From Hyphomonadaceae bacterium (lineage in GTDB: Bacteria; Pseudomonadota; Alphaproteobacteria; Caulobacterales; Hyphomonadaceae), in contig JAUYPV010000143.1 in NCBI GenBank assembly GCA_030697555.1, positions 1 through 55,623 of the forward strand: a DNA stretch of 55,623 bases. Reading direction: 5' to 3'. Shown piece after piece: positions 35,142-43,235 of the stretch. A program made the translations under genes and the position numbers. The notes under the pieces are model-generated. The model was not told where the DNA came from. It saw only the letters and a list, made by a program, of their open reading frames with translations, and searched no databases. Within the stretch, counting starts at the first letter, position 1, and the number at the start of each line of letters is the position of its first letter.

Positions 35142-36712
35142 CTTCCCGGAATCAGGCACGCAATCAAGCGCGGCCCGCGATGCGCCATCGCGCGCGACAG
35201 GGCGTCGTTGAACTGTGGCAGCGTCGAACACGCCTCGCCGCTGACGCCCATGCCTTCAGCCAGCTTCACCCAGTCGATCTCGGGCGAGCCGAGGCTCAGC
35301 ATGCTGTTGGCCGTCGGCCCTGGATTGCCCGCGCCGGTGCGCGCCAGCTCGATCGTGAGGATGCGATAGGCGTTGTTGACGAAGACGATGGTGAGGATGT
35401 CGAGATTCTCGCGCGCCATCGTCCACAGCGACTGCACCGTGTACATACCCGCGCCATCGCCCGCGAGGCAGATGGTCTTCACATCCGGCCGCGCGAAGGC
35501 GGCTCCGACCGCCACCGGCATGCCCTGCCCGATGGCGCCGCCGGTGTGGCCCAGCCATTCGTGTGGCGCGGCGGCCTGCATGCAGAGATAGATCGGCAAG
35601 CCGGCCGTGACGCCGTCGTCGGAGACAAGCGCGCCTTCGGGCGTATGGGCGGCGAGCGCAAGGCCGATCGTGAAGGGGTTAAATGCGTCGTCCCTTGGCG
35701 GCTCGGGCCGCGACCATGGCACGGAGGTAGGCGCGGCAGGCGCGCCCAGCGCATCCGCCAGCATGGCGAGCCCGGCGGCGCTGTCGCTCTCCGGTCCGCC
35801 GAGCGTGATGACTGCCGCATCCCTGGGCGTGAATTCCGCAGGCGTGTTGGGATAGGCGAAGAACGCCACGGGCTTCTTCGTGCCGGCGATCAGCAGCAGA
35901 TCGGTTCCAGCCAGCGTCTCGATCGCCATCTCGGCGAAGTAAGGCAGACGATCCGGCGCGAAGCGACCGCCGCCCCGCGAATGCCGCGCCATGAAGGTGT
36001 CGCTGAACACGCCGACACCGGACGCCTTGATACGCGCAAGCGCCGCAAGCCCTCCCGCATGCAGACCCGTCCCGTTGACCAACAGCGCGGGCTTCTTCGC
36101 CTTGCGGATCGCCTTGGCTGCTTCCTCGATCGCGCTCGCCGAGGGCGGCTTCAGCGCAGCGCGTCTTGCATCGCGCACAATGGAGCCGCCCTTCGTCCAC
36201 GCCGTATCCGCCGGCATGATCAGCGAAACCGGCCCGGGCGGCGGGCCGTAGGTCGCCGAAAACGCTTCCGCCGCCAGCCTCCCTGCGTCAGCCACGTTGT
36301 CGACCGACTGCAGCCAGATTGAATTGGGCTTCGCCAGTCCTGCAATGTCGGACGCCAGCGGCGCATCGTACGCACGGTGCGTGACGGCATGATCGCCGAT
36401 CAGGTTGATCACCGGCGAATAGGCGCGCCGCGCGTTGTGGATGTTGGCGCCGCCGTTGAGATAGCCCGGCCCGAGATGCAGCAGCGTCAGCGCCGGCACG
36501 CCGGCCATACGCGCGAAGCCATCCGCAGCGCCAGTCGCCACGCCCTCGAACAGGCACAGCACCGAACGTATGCGCGGCTCGCGATCGAGCGCGGTGACGA
36601 GATGCATTTCGCTGGTGCCGGGATTTGCGAAGCAGGCCGTGACGCCGCATTCAGCCAGCGTGCCGATGATGGCTTCCGCGCCGGTCATGCCCTGCACTGC
36701 TGTATCGGCCAT
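35138..36712 (-). CDS. TPP-dependent acetolactate synthase large-subunit-like protein
   Basis: A 524-residue thiamine-diphosphate enzyme. The N-terminal Pyr domain has CLFEGVATGAADGFARMAG with the Glu that activates TPP; the central domain binds no obvious FAD signature; the C-terminal PP domain has GDGAGMYTVQSLWTMARE followed by VFVNNAY, the GDG-x25-NN motif. This subgroup is annotated as acetolactate synthase-like or benzoylformate decarboxylase-like. Lack of a neighbouring ilvH small subunit argues against branched-chain amino acid synthesis. Reaction uncertain. It overlaps the kinase stop by four bases. Confidence 0.85.
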   Translation of the reverse strand: MADTAVQGMTGAEAIIGTLAECGVTACFANPGTSEMHLVTALDREPRIRSVLCLFEGVATGAADGFARMAGVPALTLLHLGPGYLNGGANIHNARRAYSPVINLIGDHAVTHRAYDAPLASDIAGLAKPNSIWLQSVDNVADAGRLAAEAFSATYGPPPGPVSLIMPADTAWTKGGSIVRDARRAALKPPSASAIEEAAKAIRKAKKPALLVNGTGLHAGGLAALARIKASGVGVFSDTFMARHSRGGGRFAPDRLPYFAEMAIETLAGTDLLLIAGTKKPVAFFAYPNTPAEFTPRDAAVITLGGPESDSAAGLAMLADALGAPAAPTSVPWSRPEPPRDDAFNPFTIGLALAAHTPEGALVSDDGVTAGLPIYLCMQAAAPHEWLGHTGGAIGQGMPVAVGAAFARPDVKTICLAGDGAGMYTVQSLWTMARENLDILTIVFVNNAYRILTIELARTGAGNPGPTANSMLSLGSPEIDWVKLAEGMGVSGEACSTLPQFNDALSRAMAHRGPRLIACLIPGS

Positions 36713-36792
36713 GTGTCGCTCCCGGAAAGCCGGCCGACCGTAACTGCGCAGGTCAACGTTTCAAGCTCGCGCTGGTGTCGACGTAGCGGAAC

Positions 36793-36828
36793 AAAAGAAA
36801 AAGCCGGCTTCGACATGCGAAGCCGGCT
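36793..36828 (-). terminator. Strong minus-strand intrinsic terminator
   Basis: AGCCGGCTTCG at 36802-36812 pairs perfectly with CGAAGCCGGCT at 36818-36828, loop of five. On the minus strand the stem is followed by TTTTTCTTTT. It ends transcripts coming from the small ORF and/or the pyrC-channel unit, and shields the TPP enzyme gene. Confidence 0.88.
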
Positions 36829-36921
36829 GTTGCGGCGCGCGTCCGGGGACTGGAGATGTCATTGCTCTCCGCGCGCGTGAGGTAGGGAGTTCCGGGCCCT
36901 TGGGGAGGCGGCCGGTTCCCG

Positions 36922-37017
36922 CTAAAGCGACATTGCGGTCAGCATGCTGCTTTCCCTGACAGAAGTTTCAACGAAGCCTCCCGCGCCATCCGTCGCGCGC
37001 ATATTCATAATTTGCAC
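36922..37017 (-). CDS. Candidate 31-residue small protein
   Basis: A GTG-start frame, preceded by AAGGGAGA about ten bases upstream, encodes MQIMNMRATDGAGGF and on to SSMLTAMSL (31 residues, five Met counting the start). A hairpin-rich stretch and then a strong terminator (36793-36828) follow, in the same orientation, with no other gene in the 270 bases after the channel gene. No membrane segment or known family. It might instead be a leader peptide or chance frame within a noncoding RNA. Confidence 0.35.
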   Translation of the reverse strand: MQIMNMRATDGAGGFVETSVRESSMLTAMSL

Positions 37018-37100
37018 GATCGCAGGTTCTCCCTTGTTTCAGCTTAGGAACCTTTCTCTTGCGAACCCGGGCTGACGCAACGACAAGCATCGCCGGTACA

Positions 37101-37898
37101 TCAGCTAACGCCGCTCTCGAACAGCTCGGCGCCGCAGCGCTTGCAATGGGCCGCGTCCCGGTCGTGCAGCGGCAGCCGGCACGCCGGGCAGTGATGGCGC
37201 AGCTTGTCGCCGATGGCGATGGCCTGGATCAGCTGCAGAAACAGGCTGACGCCCAACACCATCATGCCGATGGCAATCCAGCGGCCGAACGTGCCCTGCA
37301 TTACGATGTCGCCAAAGCCCGTGGTGGTGAGCGTGCCGACCGTGAAATAGAGCGCGTCGAGATAGTTCTCGATCTTCTCGTTCTGGGAGACCTGGCTCAC
37401 GAACACCAGCGCCGTCGCGATGAATACGAAGACGAGCAGGTTCACCAGCTTCGAGACGACGAATGAGTTGACGTGCAGCCATTTCGAGACGTCGTGTTTC
37501 TGGTCGAGATATTCGAACGCGCGCACAAGGCGCACCGCGCGCAGCACCCGCAGGAAAACGAGATTCTGCGCAAACGTCGGAATGACGAATGTGGCGACGA
37601 CCAGCAGGTCGACGACGTTCATGACGCGCAGGAAGAAGCGCATCTTGTCCCGCTCGATGTAAAGCCGCGCGAGGAAGTCGAGCGTGATCACCGTGGCAAT
37701 GAATATGTCCACGGCCAACCATATGGCTTCCGCACCAGCAGTGCCGTCGCGCCAGGATTGCAACGGGTGAACCAGGAACAAGGCGATTGTGAAGAGGTCA
37801 AACGCCAGCATCGACCAGCGGAACGTCGCCGGCCATTTGCCCTGCCCGGCATAGAGCCAGAACAGCGTTCGGTTGAGACCCTTCCTGTGTTCGACCAT
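37101..37898 (-). CDS. Voltage-gated-like potassium channel with C-terminal zinc ribbon
   Basis: 265 residues from the ATG at 37898, one base after the pyrC stop. The S1-S6 layout is visible: hydrophobic helices, an Arg-rich S4 (FLRVLRAVRLVRAFEYL), and the pore loop TVGTLTTTGFGD with filter TTTGFGD before the last helix. The C-terminus CPACRLPLHDRDAAHCKRC is a four-Cys zinc ribbon, uncommon as an addition to a bacterial channel. It conducts K+ by family inference; the ribbon could sense metal or redox or aid assembly. Transcribed with pyrC. Confidence 0.85.
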   Translation of the reverse strand: MVEHRKGLNRTLFWLYAGQGKWPATFRWSMLAFDLFTIALFLVHPLQSWRDGTAGAEAIWLAVDIFIATVITLDFLARLYIERDKMRFFLRVMNVVDLLVVATFVIPTFAQNLVFLRVLRAVRLVRAFEYLDQKHDVSKWLHVNSFVVSKLVNLLVFVFIATALVFVSQVSQNEKIENYLDALYFTVGTLTTTGFGDIVMQGTFGRWIAIGMMVLGVSLFLQLIQAIAIGDKLRHHCPACRLPLHDRDAAHCKRCGAELFESGVS

Positions 37899-37899
37899 G

Positions 37900-39237
37900 T
37901 CAGGCGTGAGGCAACGTCTCGACGAAGCGCACCGGCTCGCCACGCCCGGGCGCCACCAGTCCGCCATCGCACATCACCATGATGCCGCGCACGATTGTTG
38001 CGACCGGCCAGGCCTTGGCTTCCATGCCGTCGAACGGCGTCCAGCCACAGCGCGAGGCGGACCATTCGTGCGTGATGGTCTTCCTGGCTTTGAGGTCGAC
38101 GATGGTGAAGTCGGCGTCATAGCCCTGCGCGATACGGCCCTTGCCGGCGATGCCGAAGACACGCTGCGGACCGGCGCTGGTCAACTCGATGAAGCGCTCG
38201 AGGCTCATCTTGCCGTCGGCCACGTGCGTCAGCATCAGAGGCACCAGCGTCTGGACGCCGGGCATGCCCGAAGGCGAGGCGGGGTAAGGCCGCGCTTTTT
38301 CTTCCTTGGTGTGCGGCGCGTGGTCGGAGCCGAGCACGTCCGGGATGCCCTGGTTCACCGCCTTCCATAGCGCAGCGCGGTGATGCGCATCGCGGATCGG
38401 GGGGTTCATCTGGGCGTAGCCCTTGAGGCGCTGGTAATCTTCTGGCCCCACCAAGGTCAGGTGCTGCGGCGTCACCTCGCAGGTGGCGAGATCCTTCGCC
38501 TCGGCCAGCATCTCCATCTCTTCGCCGGTCGTCACGTGCAGCACGTGGATGCGCTTGCCGGTCTTGCGGGCGAGGCGCAGCAGGCGGCGGGTGGAGGAGA
38601 TCGCAGCTTCCGCATCGCGGACTTCGTAGTGCGAGGTCCAGTCGCCCTGCCGCGCCAGCTTGCGCCGCTCGGCCAGGCGGTACTCGTCCTCGGAATGGAA
38701 AGCGGCGCGGCGCGAGATGGCGTTGAGCACCCGTTCGACGCCCTCGTCATCCTCGACCAGGAGCTGGCCGGTGGATGCGCCCATGAACACTTTCACGCCA
38801 CAGCAGCCGGCCATCCGCTCCATCTCGGGCAGCAGGTCGGTATTGTCGTGCGTCGCGCCGGCGTAGAAGGCGTGGTCGACATGCATGCGGCCTTTGGCGC
38901 GGGCGAGCTTGTCGGCCATCATGTCGGGCGAGGTGGTGGACGGATCCGTGTTCGGCATCTCGAACACGGCAGTGACGCCTCCGAGCGCGGCACAGCGCGA
39001 CCCTGTCTCGAGGTCTTCTTTCCACTCCAGGCCCGGTTCGCGAAAATGCACCTGGCTGTCGATCACGCCGGGCAGGACATGCAGGCCTGCCGCCTCGAAC
39101 ACCTCGGCCGCCTGCTCGGACCGGAACGATCCGATGGCGGCGATCTTGCCGTGGCTGACCGCGACATCGGCCACCGCAACGCCGCCGGGCGTGGCGACGT
39201 TTCCGCCCTTGAGGATCAGGTCGAATGTGGGGGGCAT
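37900..39237 (-). CDS. pyrC: Dihydroorotase (class I type)
   Basis: 445 residues from the ATG at 39237, whose start gives the standard FDLILKGGNVATPGG opening; the longer frame adds 11 unlike residues. Amidohydrolase metal motifs: DSQVHFREPG (H-x-R after the first strand), GVKVFMGAST with the candidate carboxylated Lys, HVLHVTT, and GSDHAPHTKEEK with the final Asp. It closes carbamoyl-aspartate to dihydroorotate in pyrimidine synthesis; allantoinase-like relatives are the main alternative. The downstream channel gene begins one base after its stop. Confidence 0.9.
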   Translation of the reverse strand: MPPTFDLILKGGNVATPGGVAVADVAVSHGKIAAIGSFRSEQAAEVFEAAGLHVLPGVIDSQVHFREPGLEWKEDLETGSRCAALGGVTAVFEMPNTDPSTTSPDMMADKLARAKGRMHVDHAFYAGATHDNTDLLPEMERMAGCCGVKVFMGASTGQLLVEDDEGVERVLNAISRRAAFHSEDEYRLAERRKLARQGDWTSHYEVRDAEAAISSTRRLLRLARKTGKRIHVLHVTTGEEMEMLAEAKDLATCEVTPQHLTLVGPEDYQRLKGYAQMNPPIRDAHHRAALWKAVNQGIPDVLGSDHAPHTKEEKARPYPASPSGMPGVQTLVPLMLTHVADGKMSLERFIELTSAGPQRVFGIAGKGRIAQGYDADFTIVDLKARKTITHEWSASRCGWTPFDGMEAKAWPVATIVRGIMVMCDGGLVAPGRGEPVRFVETLPHA

Positions 39238-39309
39238 GCACGGCTCCGCTAATCCAGCGGCTCTATGCACCCGGGGCGGAAAAACGCCAAGCCAGGCCCC
39301 AGAATCAGA

Positions 39310-39331
39310 AGGGCGGCCCGAAAGCCGCCCT
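39310..39331 (-). terminator. Possible terminator hairpin between the 49-residue gene and pyrC
   Basis: AGGGCGGC at 39310-39317 pairs with GCCGCCCT at 39324-39331, loop CCGAAA. On the minus strand the tail is TCTGATTCT, only moderately T-rich, so termination is uncertain. Confidence 0.4.
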
Positions 39332-39413
39332 CCCCATCACCCGCGCCTTTGTGGCGTCTCGTATTTCCAGAACGACCGCGGGCGGAAATGCACCGCATTC
39401 CCGCCCGTCGCGA

Positions 39414-39563
39414 TCAGTCAGCTATATCATCCCGATACATATCGCCCATGAGCGGGCCTTCGCCGGAGCTAAGCACCTTGTAGACGAGGGCAAGAATGGC
39501 TCCTGCGACAACAGTCCATTGCAGCGCCGGGCTCTGCGCCGCGTCCATCACCACTTCCCACAT
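39414..39563 (-). CDS. Small single-pass membrane protein, 49 residues
   Basis: From the ATG at 39563, preceded by GGGAG about ten bases away. Sequence MWEVVMDAAQSPALQW leads into one transmembrane helix (TVVAGAILALVYKVL) and an acidic tail (GDMYRDDIAD). The N-out, acidic C-terminal layout and clean ribosome site support a real small protein. A longer frame to 39680 adds an unlike N-terminus. No known family. It is monocistronic, upstream of pyrC on the same strand with about 175 bases between. Confidence 0.55.
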   Translation of the reverse strand: MWEVVMDAAQSPALQWTVVAGAILALVYKVLSSGEGPLMGDMYRDDIAD

Positions 39564-39798
39564 ATGTCGCTGTCTCCCGCGGACTTGGGGCCAACTTACG
39601 CTAGCGGTTTTAAGAAAGCCTGACCCAAAGATTTCGCAGAGGTAAGCAACGCGAGAATCTGTTGAGGAGGTTTTCGCCACGCGGCCTGTTCAGGCCAGCC
39701 CGATCGACGCCGGGAATGCGTTCTGCCCCCAACCAACGTTGCGGGAGTGACCCGGTTCCTGCTTGCGGCACATCATATTTCGATGGCAGGTGCAGCAA

Positions 39799-40431
39799 AT
39801 GGCGAAGAGCGGATCAAAACATCCTCCTGGAAGCCCTCGCGCTTGGCAGCGCATGCTGTCTGGGCGACGTCTCGATCTGCTCGACCCATCCCCTCTCGAT
39901 ATCGAGATTGAAGACATCGCCCATGGCCTTGCGCGGGTGGCGCGGTGGAATGGGCAGACGCGGGGCGAGCATGCGTTTTCGGTGGCGCAGCATTCGGTGT
40001 TGGTCGAGGCGTTCGTGCGCGATCTCTGGCCGATGACTTCGGCCGCGGACAGGCTTGGGGCGCTGCTGCACGATGCGCCTGAATATGTGATCGGGGACAT
40101 GATCTCGCCGTTCAAGACGGCGCTCGGCGTCGACTATCGCCAGTTCGAGGCGAGGCTCGATACAGCTATCCGCCTGCGCTTCAGCCTTACGCCCAGGATG
40201 ACTGATGAGATGAAGGCGCGGGTGAAGCAGGCCGACCAGGCCGCTGCTTTCTACGAAGCCACGCGGCTTGCCGGGTTCGATATTGACGAAGCGTTGACGT
40301 TCTTCGGCGCTCCTCCGCCCGGCGCCGCGCCGGACATGACGCCCTTGTCCCCTACCAGGGCGCAGGCCTTGTTTCTGGCGCGTTTCGAAGCGCTGATGGC
40401 CGAGGTCGATGCGGTGGCCGCGAAGAGCTAG
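39799..40431 (+). CDS. HD-domain phosphohydrolase, YfbR-like
   Basis: 210 residues from the ATG at 39799; the frame extends back to a TTG at 39763 but that start is less likely. HD superfamily motifs: ARWNGQTRGEHAFSVAQHS with the first His, then LLHDAPEYVIGDM (the HD pair). These resemble 5'-deoxynucleotidase YfbR and relatives that act on nucleotides. It is the first gene of a unit with the phosphatase and the NAD regulator, nine bases before the next start. A link to nucleotide or NAD precursor turnover is plausible but not shown. Confidence 0.85.
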   Translation: MAKSGSKHPPGSPRAWQRMLSGRRLDLLDPSPLDIEIEDIAHGLARVARWNGQTRGEHAFSVAQHSVLVEAFVRDLWPMTSAADRLGALLHDAPEYVIGDMISPFKTALGVDYRQFEARLDTAIRLRFSLTPRMTDEMKARVKQADQAAAFYEATRLAGFDIDEALTFFGAPPPGAAPDMTPLSPTRAQALFLARFEALMAEVDAVAAKS

Positions 40432-40440
40432 GCTGGGAAC

Positions 40441-40965
40441 ATGACGATCTGGGTTTCCTCGCTCGCCGCAGCCCCGCAAATGGCGCAAAAGCTCAAGCCA
40501 TCGCGCGTGGTGAGCCTGCTTTCGCCCTACGACACCTTCCCCACCTTTCAAGGCATGGCCGAGGGCAGTCATCTCCAGGTAGGCATTCACGATATCAACG
40601 ACGATATCGGCGACTGGATCGCCCCCGGCGCATCCGATGCCGAACGGCTGATCCGTTTTGTGGAAGGCTGGGACAAGGCGGCGCCGATCCTCATCCATTG
40701 CTGGGCCGGCATCAGCCGGTCGACCGCCAGCGCCTTCATCACGGCCTGCGTCCACAATCCCAAAGCCGACGAAGGCGAGATCGCCCAGGCAGTCCGGGAT
40801 GCATCCGAGACCGCCAATCCGAACCGCCGGCTGGTCGCCCATGCCGACGCCCTGCTGGGCCGCAATGGGCGGATGTCGAAGGCAGTCGACGAGATCGGCC
40901 GTGGCGCGGTCTCGGAGGAGGCCCGCGCCTTCTCGATCCCGTCCTCCTTCATGGCCGGCAGATGA
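40441..40965 (+). CDS. Tyrosine/dual-specificity-like protein phosphatase
   Basis: A 174-residue phosphatase of the Cys-based class. The P-loop HCWAGISRS fits H-C-x5-R-S/T, and a general-acid Asp is likely in IHDINDDIGDW, about 50 residues before. A stretch at the start (VSSLAAAPQMAQKLKPSRVVSLLSP) matches the small bacterial DSP-like family. The last bases overlap the NAD regulator start as ATGA, so they are co-translated. Substrate unknown: protein phosphotyrosine or a small phosphorylated metabolite are both possible. Confidence 0.85.
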   Translation: MTIWVSSLAAAPQMAQKLKPSRVVSLLSPYDTFPTFQGMAEGSHLQVGIHDINDDIGDWIAPGASDAERLIRFVEGWDKAAPILIHCWAGISRSTASAFITACVHNPKADEGEIAQAVRDASETANPNRRLVAHADALLGRNGRMSKAVDEIGRGAVSEEARAFSIPSSFMAGR

Positions 40966-41918
40966 CGACTCCGATCGCTGTTGGCCTGTCCGCCGTGATT
41001 GTCGCTGCAGACGGCAACGGGCCCTACGCGCTGGAAACACGCCACGGCAACGCCACAGGCCTGCCGCACGGCCAGTTCGACCCGGAACGCCACCGCACCT
41101 TTGAGCTCGGCCTGCGCGACTGGGTGCGGGCGCAGACCGGCTTCGAGCCCGGCTATGTCGAACAGCTCTACACCTTCGGAGATCGCGGCCGCGAACTGCC
41201 GCAAGCCAACCTGGGCGACGCAGCGCGCGACGCCCGCCTCATCTCGGTTGGTTACCTGGGTCTTACGCCCGTACGCACCGACATATCGGCTTTCGACGCG
41301 GTGTGGCGTGACTGGTATCGCCACTTTCCTTGGGAGGATCATCGCAAGGGCCGGCCGGACATCATCGACGAAGCCATCGGCCCCGCCCTCGCGACATGGG
41401 CGGACCTGGGAGGCAAGAATGCCGCCGACCGCCTCTCACGCGCGCAACTTGCGTTCGGCCTCGATGGACGCCCCTGGATCGAGGAGCGGACGCTGGAGCG
41501 TTACGAACTTCTTTACGAGGCCGGCCTCGCGCCCGAAGCCCCACGCGATCGCGGCAAGGACAAGCGCGGCGTGTCCCTTCCACCCGCGACGATGGGCGAG
41601 CCGATGATCTCGGATCACCGGCGCATTCTCGCCACCGCCATCGGCCGCCTGCGCGGCAAGATCAAATACCGGCCTGTCGTGTTCGAGCTGATGCCCGAGC
41701 GCTTCACGCTTCTGGATCTTCAGAAAGTGGTCGAAGCCCTGCTCGGCCTCTCGCTGCACAAGCAGAACTTCCGCCGCTCGCTCGATCGGTCGGGATTGGT
41801 CGAGGGCCTTGGCGCTTTCAACCAGGCCAGTGGCGGCCGCCCCGCGGAACTTTTCCGCTTTCGAAGGGAAGCCTTGCGCGAGGGCCACGTCCTGGGCGTG
41901 CAAACGCCGCGCGGTTGA
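40962..41918 (+). CDS. nadQ: NadQ-like NAD biosynthesis regulator (Nudix-like plus winged helix)
   Basis: A 318-residue protein with an N-terminal Nudix-like domain (LSAVIVAADGNGPYALETRHGN; no intact Nudix box with its Glu residues) and a C-terminal winged-helix region (RRILATAIGRLRGKIKYRPVV, then LLGLSLHKQNFRRSLDRSGLV). This matches alphaproteobacterial 'NAD regulator' proteins that control nadABC and are akin to NrtR. Loss of Nudix catalytic residues fits a ligand sensor. Start overlaps the phosphatase stop (ATGA). Two palindromes before nadA are the probable targets. Confidence 0.8.
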   Translation: MTTPIAVGLSAVIVAADGNGPYALETRHGNATGLPHGQFDPERHRTFELGLRDWVRAQTGFEPGYVEQLYTFGDRGRELPQANLGDAARDARLISVGYLGLTPVRTDISAFDAVWRDWYRHFPWEDHRKGRPDIIDEAIGPALATWADLGGKNAADRLSRAQLAFGLDGRPWIEERTLERYELLYEAGLAPEAPRDRGKDKRGVSLPPATMGEPMISDHRRILATAIGRLRGKIKYRPVVFELMPERFTLLDLQKVVEALLGLSLHKQNFRRSLDRSGLVEGLGAFNQASGGRPAELFRFRREALREGHVLGVQTPRG

Positions 41919-41982
41919 GCCGGCCTCCACTTACACGGCAATTCTTTCCTCTCGACGGATCAGTACACTTGTGAGACTATAG

Positions 41983-42003
41983 TTATGCTCAAGTTGAGTT
42001 TAA
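41983..42003 (+). promoter_or_regulatory. NadQ-like operator, site 1
   Basis: TTATGCTCA-AGT-TGAGTTTAA, an imperfect palindrome matching site 2 in half-site sequence and spacing. It lies 64 bases after the regulator stop and before the terminator at 42026. Confidence 0.65.
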
Positions 42004-42025
42004 GTAGGGCTGCTGTTGAGGGGAC

Positions 42026-42050
42026 GCCGTTCGCTTGAACGGCATTTTTT
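42026..42050 (+). terminator. Intrinsic terminator between nadQ and nadA
   Basis: GCCGTTC at 42026-42032 pairs with GAACGGC at 42037-42043, loop of four, followed by ATTTTTT. It ends the HD-phosphatase-regulator transcript and insulates nadA. Confidence 0.85.
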
Positions 42051-42081
42051 CGGGCCCATATTATACTCACATTGAGCATAA
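42035..42081 (+). promoter_or_regulatory. nadA promoter overlapped by NadQ-like operator site 2
   Basis: Site 2 is TTATACTCA-CAT-TGAGCATAA at 42061-42081, a near-perfect palindrome. A sigma70-like pair, TTGAAC at 42035-42040 and TATTAT at 42059-42064 with 18 bases between, places the start of transcription inside the operator. Binding there would block RNA polymerase, consistent with repression. The ribosome site CGGGAGG and nadA ATG follow directly. Confidence 0.65.
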
Positions 42082-42095
42082 TTCGGGAGGCCCTG

Positions 42096-43235
42096 ATGGC
42101 CCGCATCATCGAGTTCGGACAAGGCTGCGATATCCCTGCCGCCCGCCGCCGCCCCACAGCCGCGGAGGCCCGTGGGCTCGCCTATGATGCCGAGGTGAAG
42201 GCTGCGGTCGATCACCTGTATCCGAAGGTCAAAGAGTTCGTGACGCCCATGGAATGGCCGGCGATCGCGCCGTTCGTCCATGCGATCAACATGCTCAAGA
42301 AGCAGCGCGGAGCCGTCATCCTCGCCCACAACTACATGACGCCGGACGTGTTCGCACTGGTCGGCGATTTCCGCGGCGACTCGCTGCAGCTCGCCCGTGA
42401 AGCTGCCCGGACGGACGCGAAGATCATCGTCCAGGCTGGCGTTCATTTCATGGCCGAAACGAGCAAAATCCTGAGCCCCGACAAGGTGGTGCTGATTCCA
42501 GACCTGCGCGCCGGCTGCTCGCTGGCCGCCTCGGTCACGGGCGCGGACGTGCGCCTGATCCGGTCGAAATACCCCGGCCTGCCAATCGTCACCTACGTCA
42601 ACACGACGGCGGACGTGAAAGCCGAATGCGACATCACCTGCACCTCGTCCAACGCGGTCCAGGTCGTCGAGCACGTCGCCAAAAAATGGGGTGTCGACAG
42701 GGTGATCCTGATCCCGGACGAGTTCCTGGCGAAGAACGTTGCCGCCAACACGCACATCGAAATCATCGCCTGGAAGGGCCGTTGCGAGGTCCACGAGAAG
42801 TTTTCGGGCGAGGATGTAAGGCAAATTCGGGATGCACATCCGGGCGTCATTGTGCTCGCGCACCCTGAATGTCCGCCAGATGTCCTTGAAGAAGCCGACT
42901 TTGCGGGCTCAACTTCAGCGCTCGCGCATTACGTTAAGGAGAACGGACCCAAAAAGGTCGTTCTGCTCACCGAGTGCTCTATGAGCGACAACGTCGCCGC
43001 GGAAAACCCCGGCGTGGAGTTTGTGAAGCCATGCAATCTCTGCCCTCACATGAAGCGGATCTCGCTGGAGAACATCTACGACGCGCTTCTCGACATGAAG
43101 CACGTGGTGGAAATTCCGGAGGACATTCGGGTCCGCGCCAAGGCGGCAATCGACGCGATGCTCGCGCTTCCCAAGCCAACGAGCTTTCCGAAGTTCCGCA
43201 TCGGCGACCCCGCCGTGCCCGTCGAGGTCATATGA
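42096..43235 (+). CDS. nadA: Quinolinate synthase
   Basis: 379 residues from the ATG at 42096, set by CGGGAGG at 42084-42090; the frame's earlier TTG at 42072 lies within the operator. NadA hallmarks: LAHNYMTPDV, GDSLQLAREA, AGCSLA with Cys141, WKGRCEVHEKF with Cys230, and CNLCPHMK with Cys316, the three [4Fe-4S] ligands by family comparison. It condenses iminoaspartate with dihydroxyacetone phosphate. The stop overlaps the next start as ATGA, tying it to the secreted-protein genes that follow. Confidence 0.96.
   Translation: MARIIEFGQGCDIPAARRRPTAAEARGLAYDAEVKAAVDHLYPKVKEFVTPMEWPAIAPFVHAINMLKKQRGAVILAHNYMTPDVFALVGDFRGDSLQLAREAARTDAKIIVQAGVHFMAETSKILSPDKVVLIPDLRAGCSLAASVTGADVRLIRSKYPGLPIVTYVNTTADVKAECDITCTSSNAVQVVEHVAKKWGVDRVILIPDEFLAKNVAANTHIEIIAWKGRCEVHEKFSGEDVRQIRDAHPGVIVLAHPECPPDVLEEADFAGSTSALAHYVKENGPKKVVLLTECSMSDNVAAENPGVEFVKPCNLCPHMKRISLENIYDALLDMKHVVEIPEDIRVRAKAAIDAMLALPKPTSFPKFRIGDPAVPVEVI

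Noticed and set aside
35138-36712. TPP enzyme as true acetolactate synthase IlvB
   Set aside because: No small subunit gene beside it and no clear FAD-domain signature seen, so only a family-level name is given.
40962-41918. Active Nudix hydrolase
   Set aside because: I see no G-x5-E-x7-R-E-x2-E-E box; the protein fits a regulator with a Nudix-like sensor domain.
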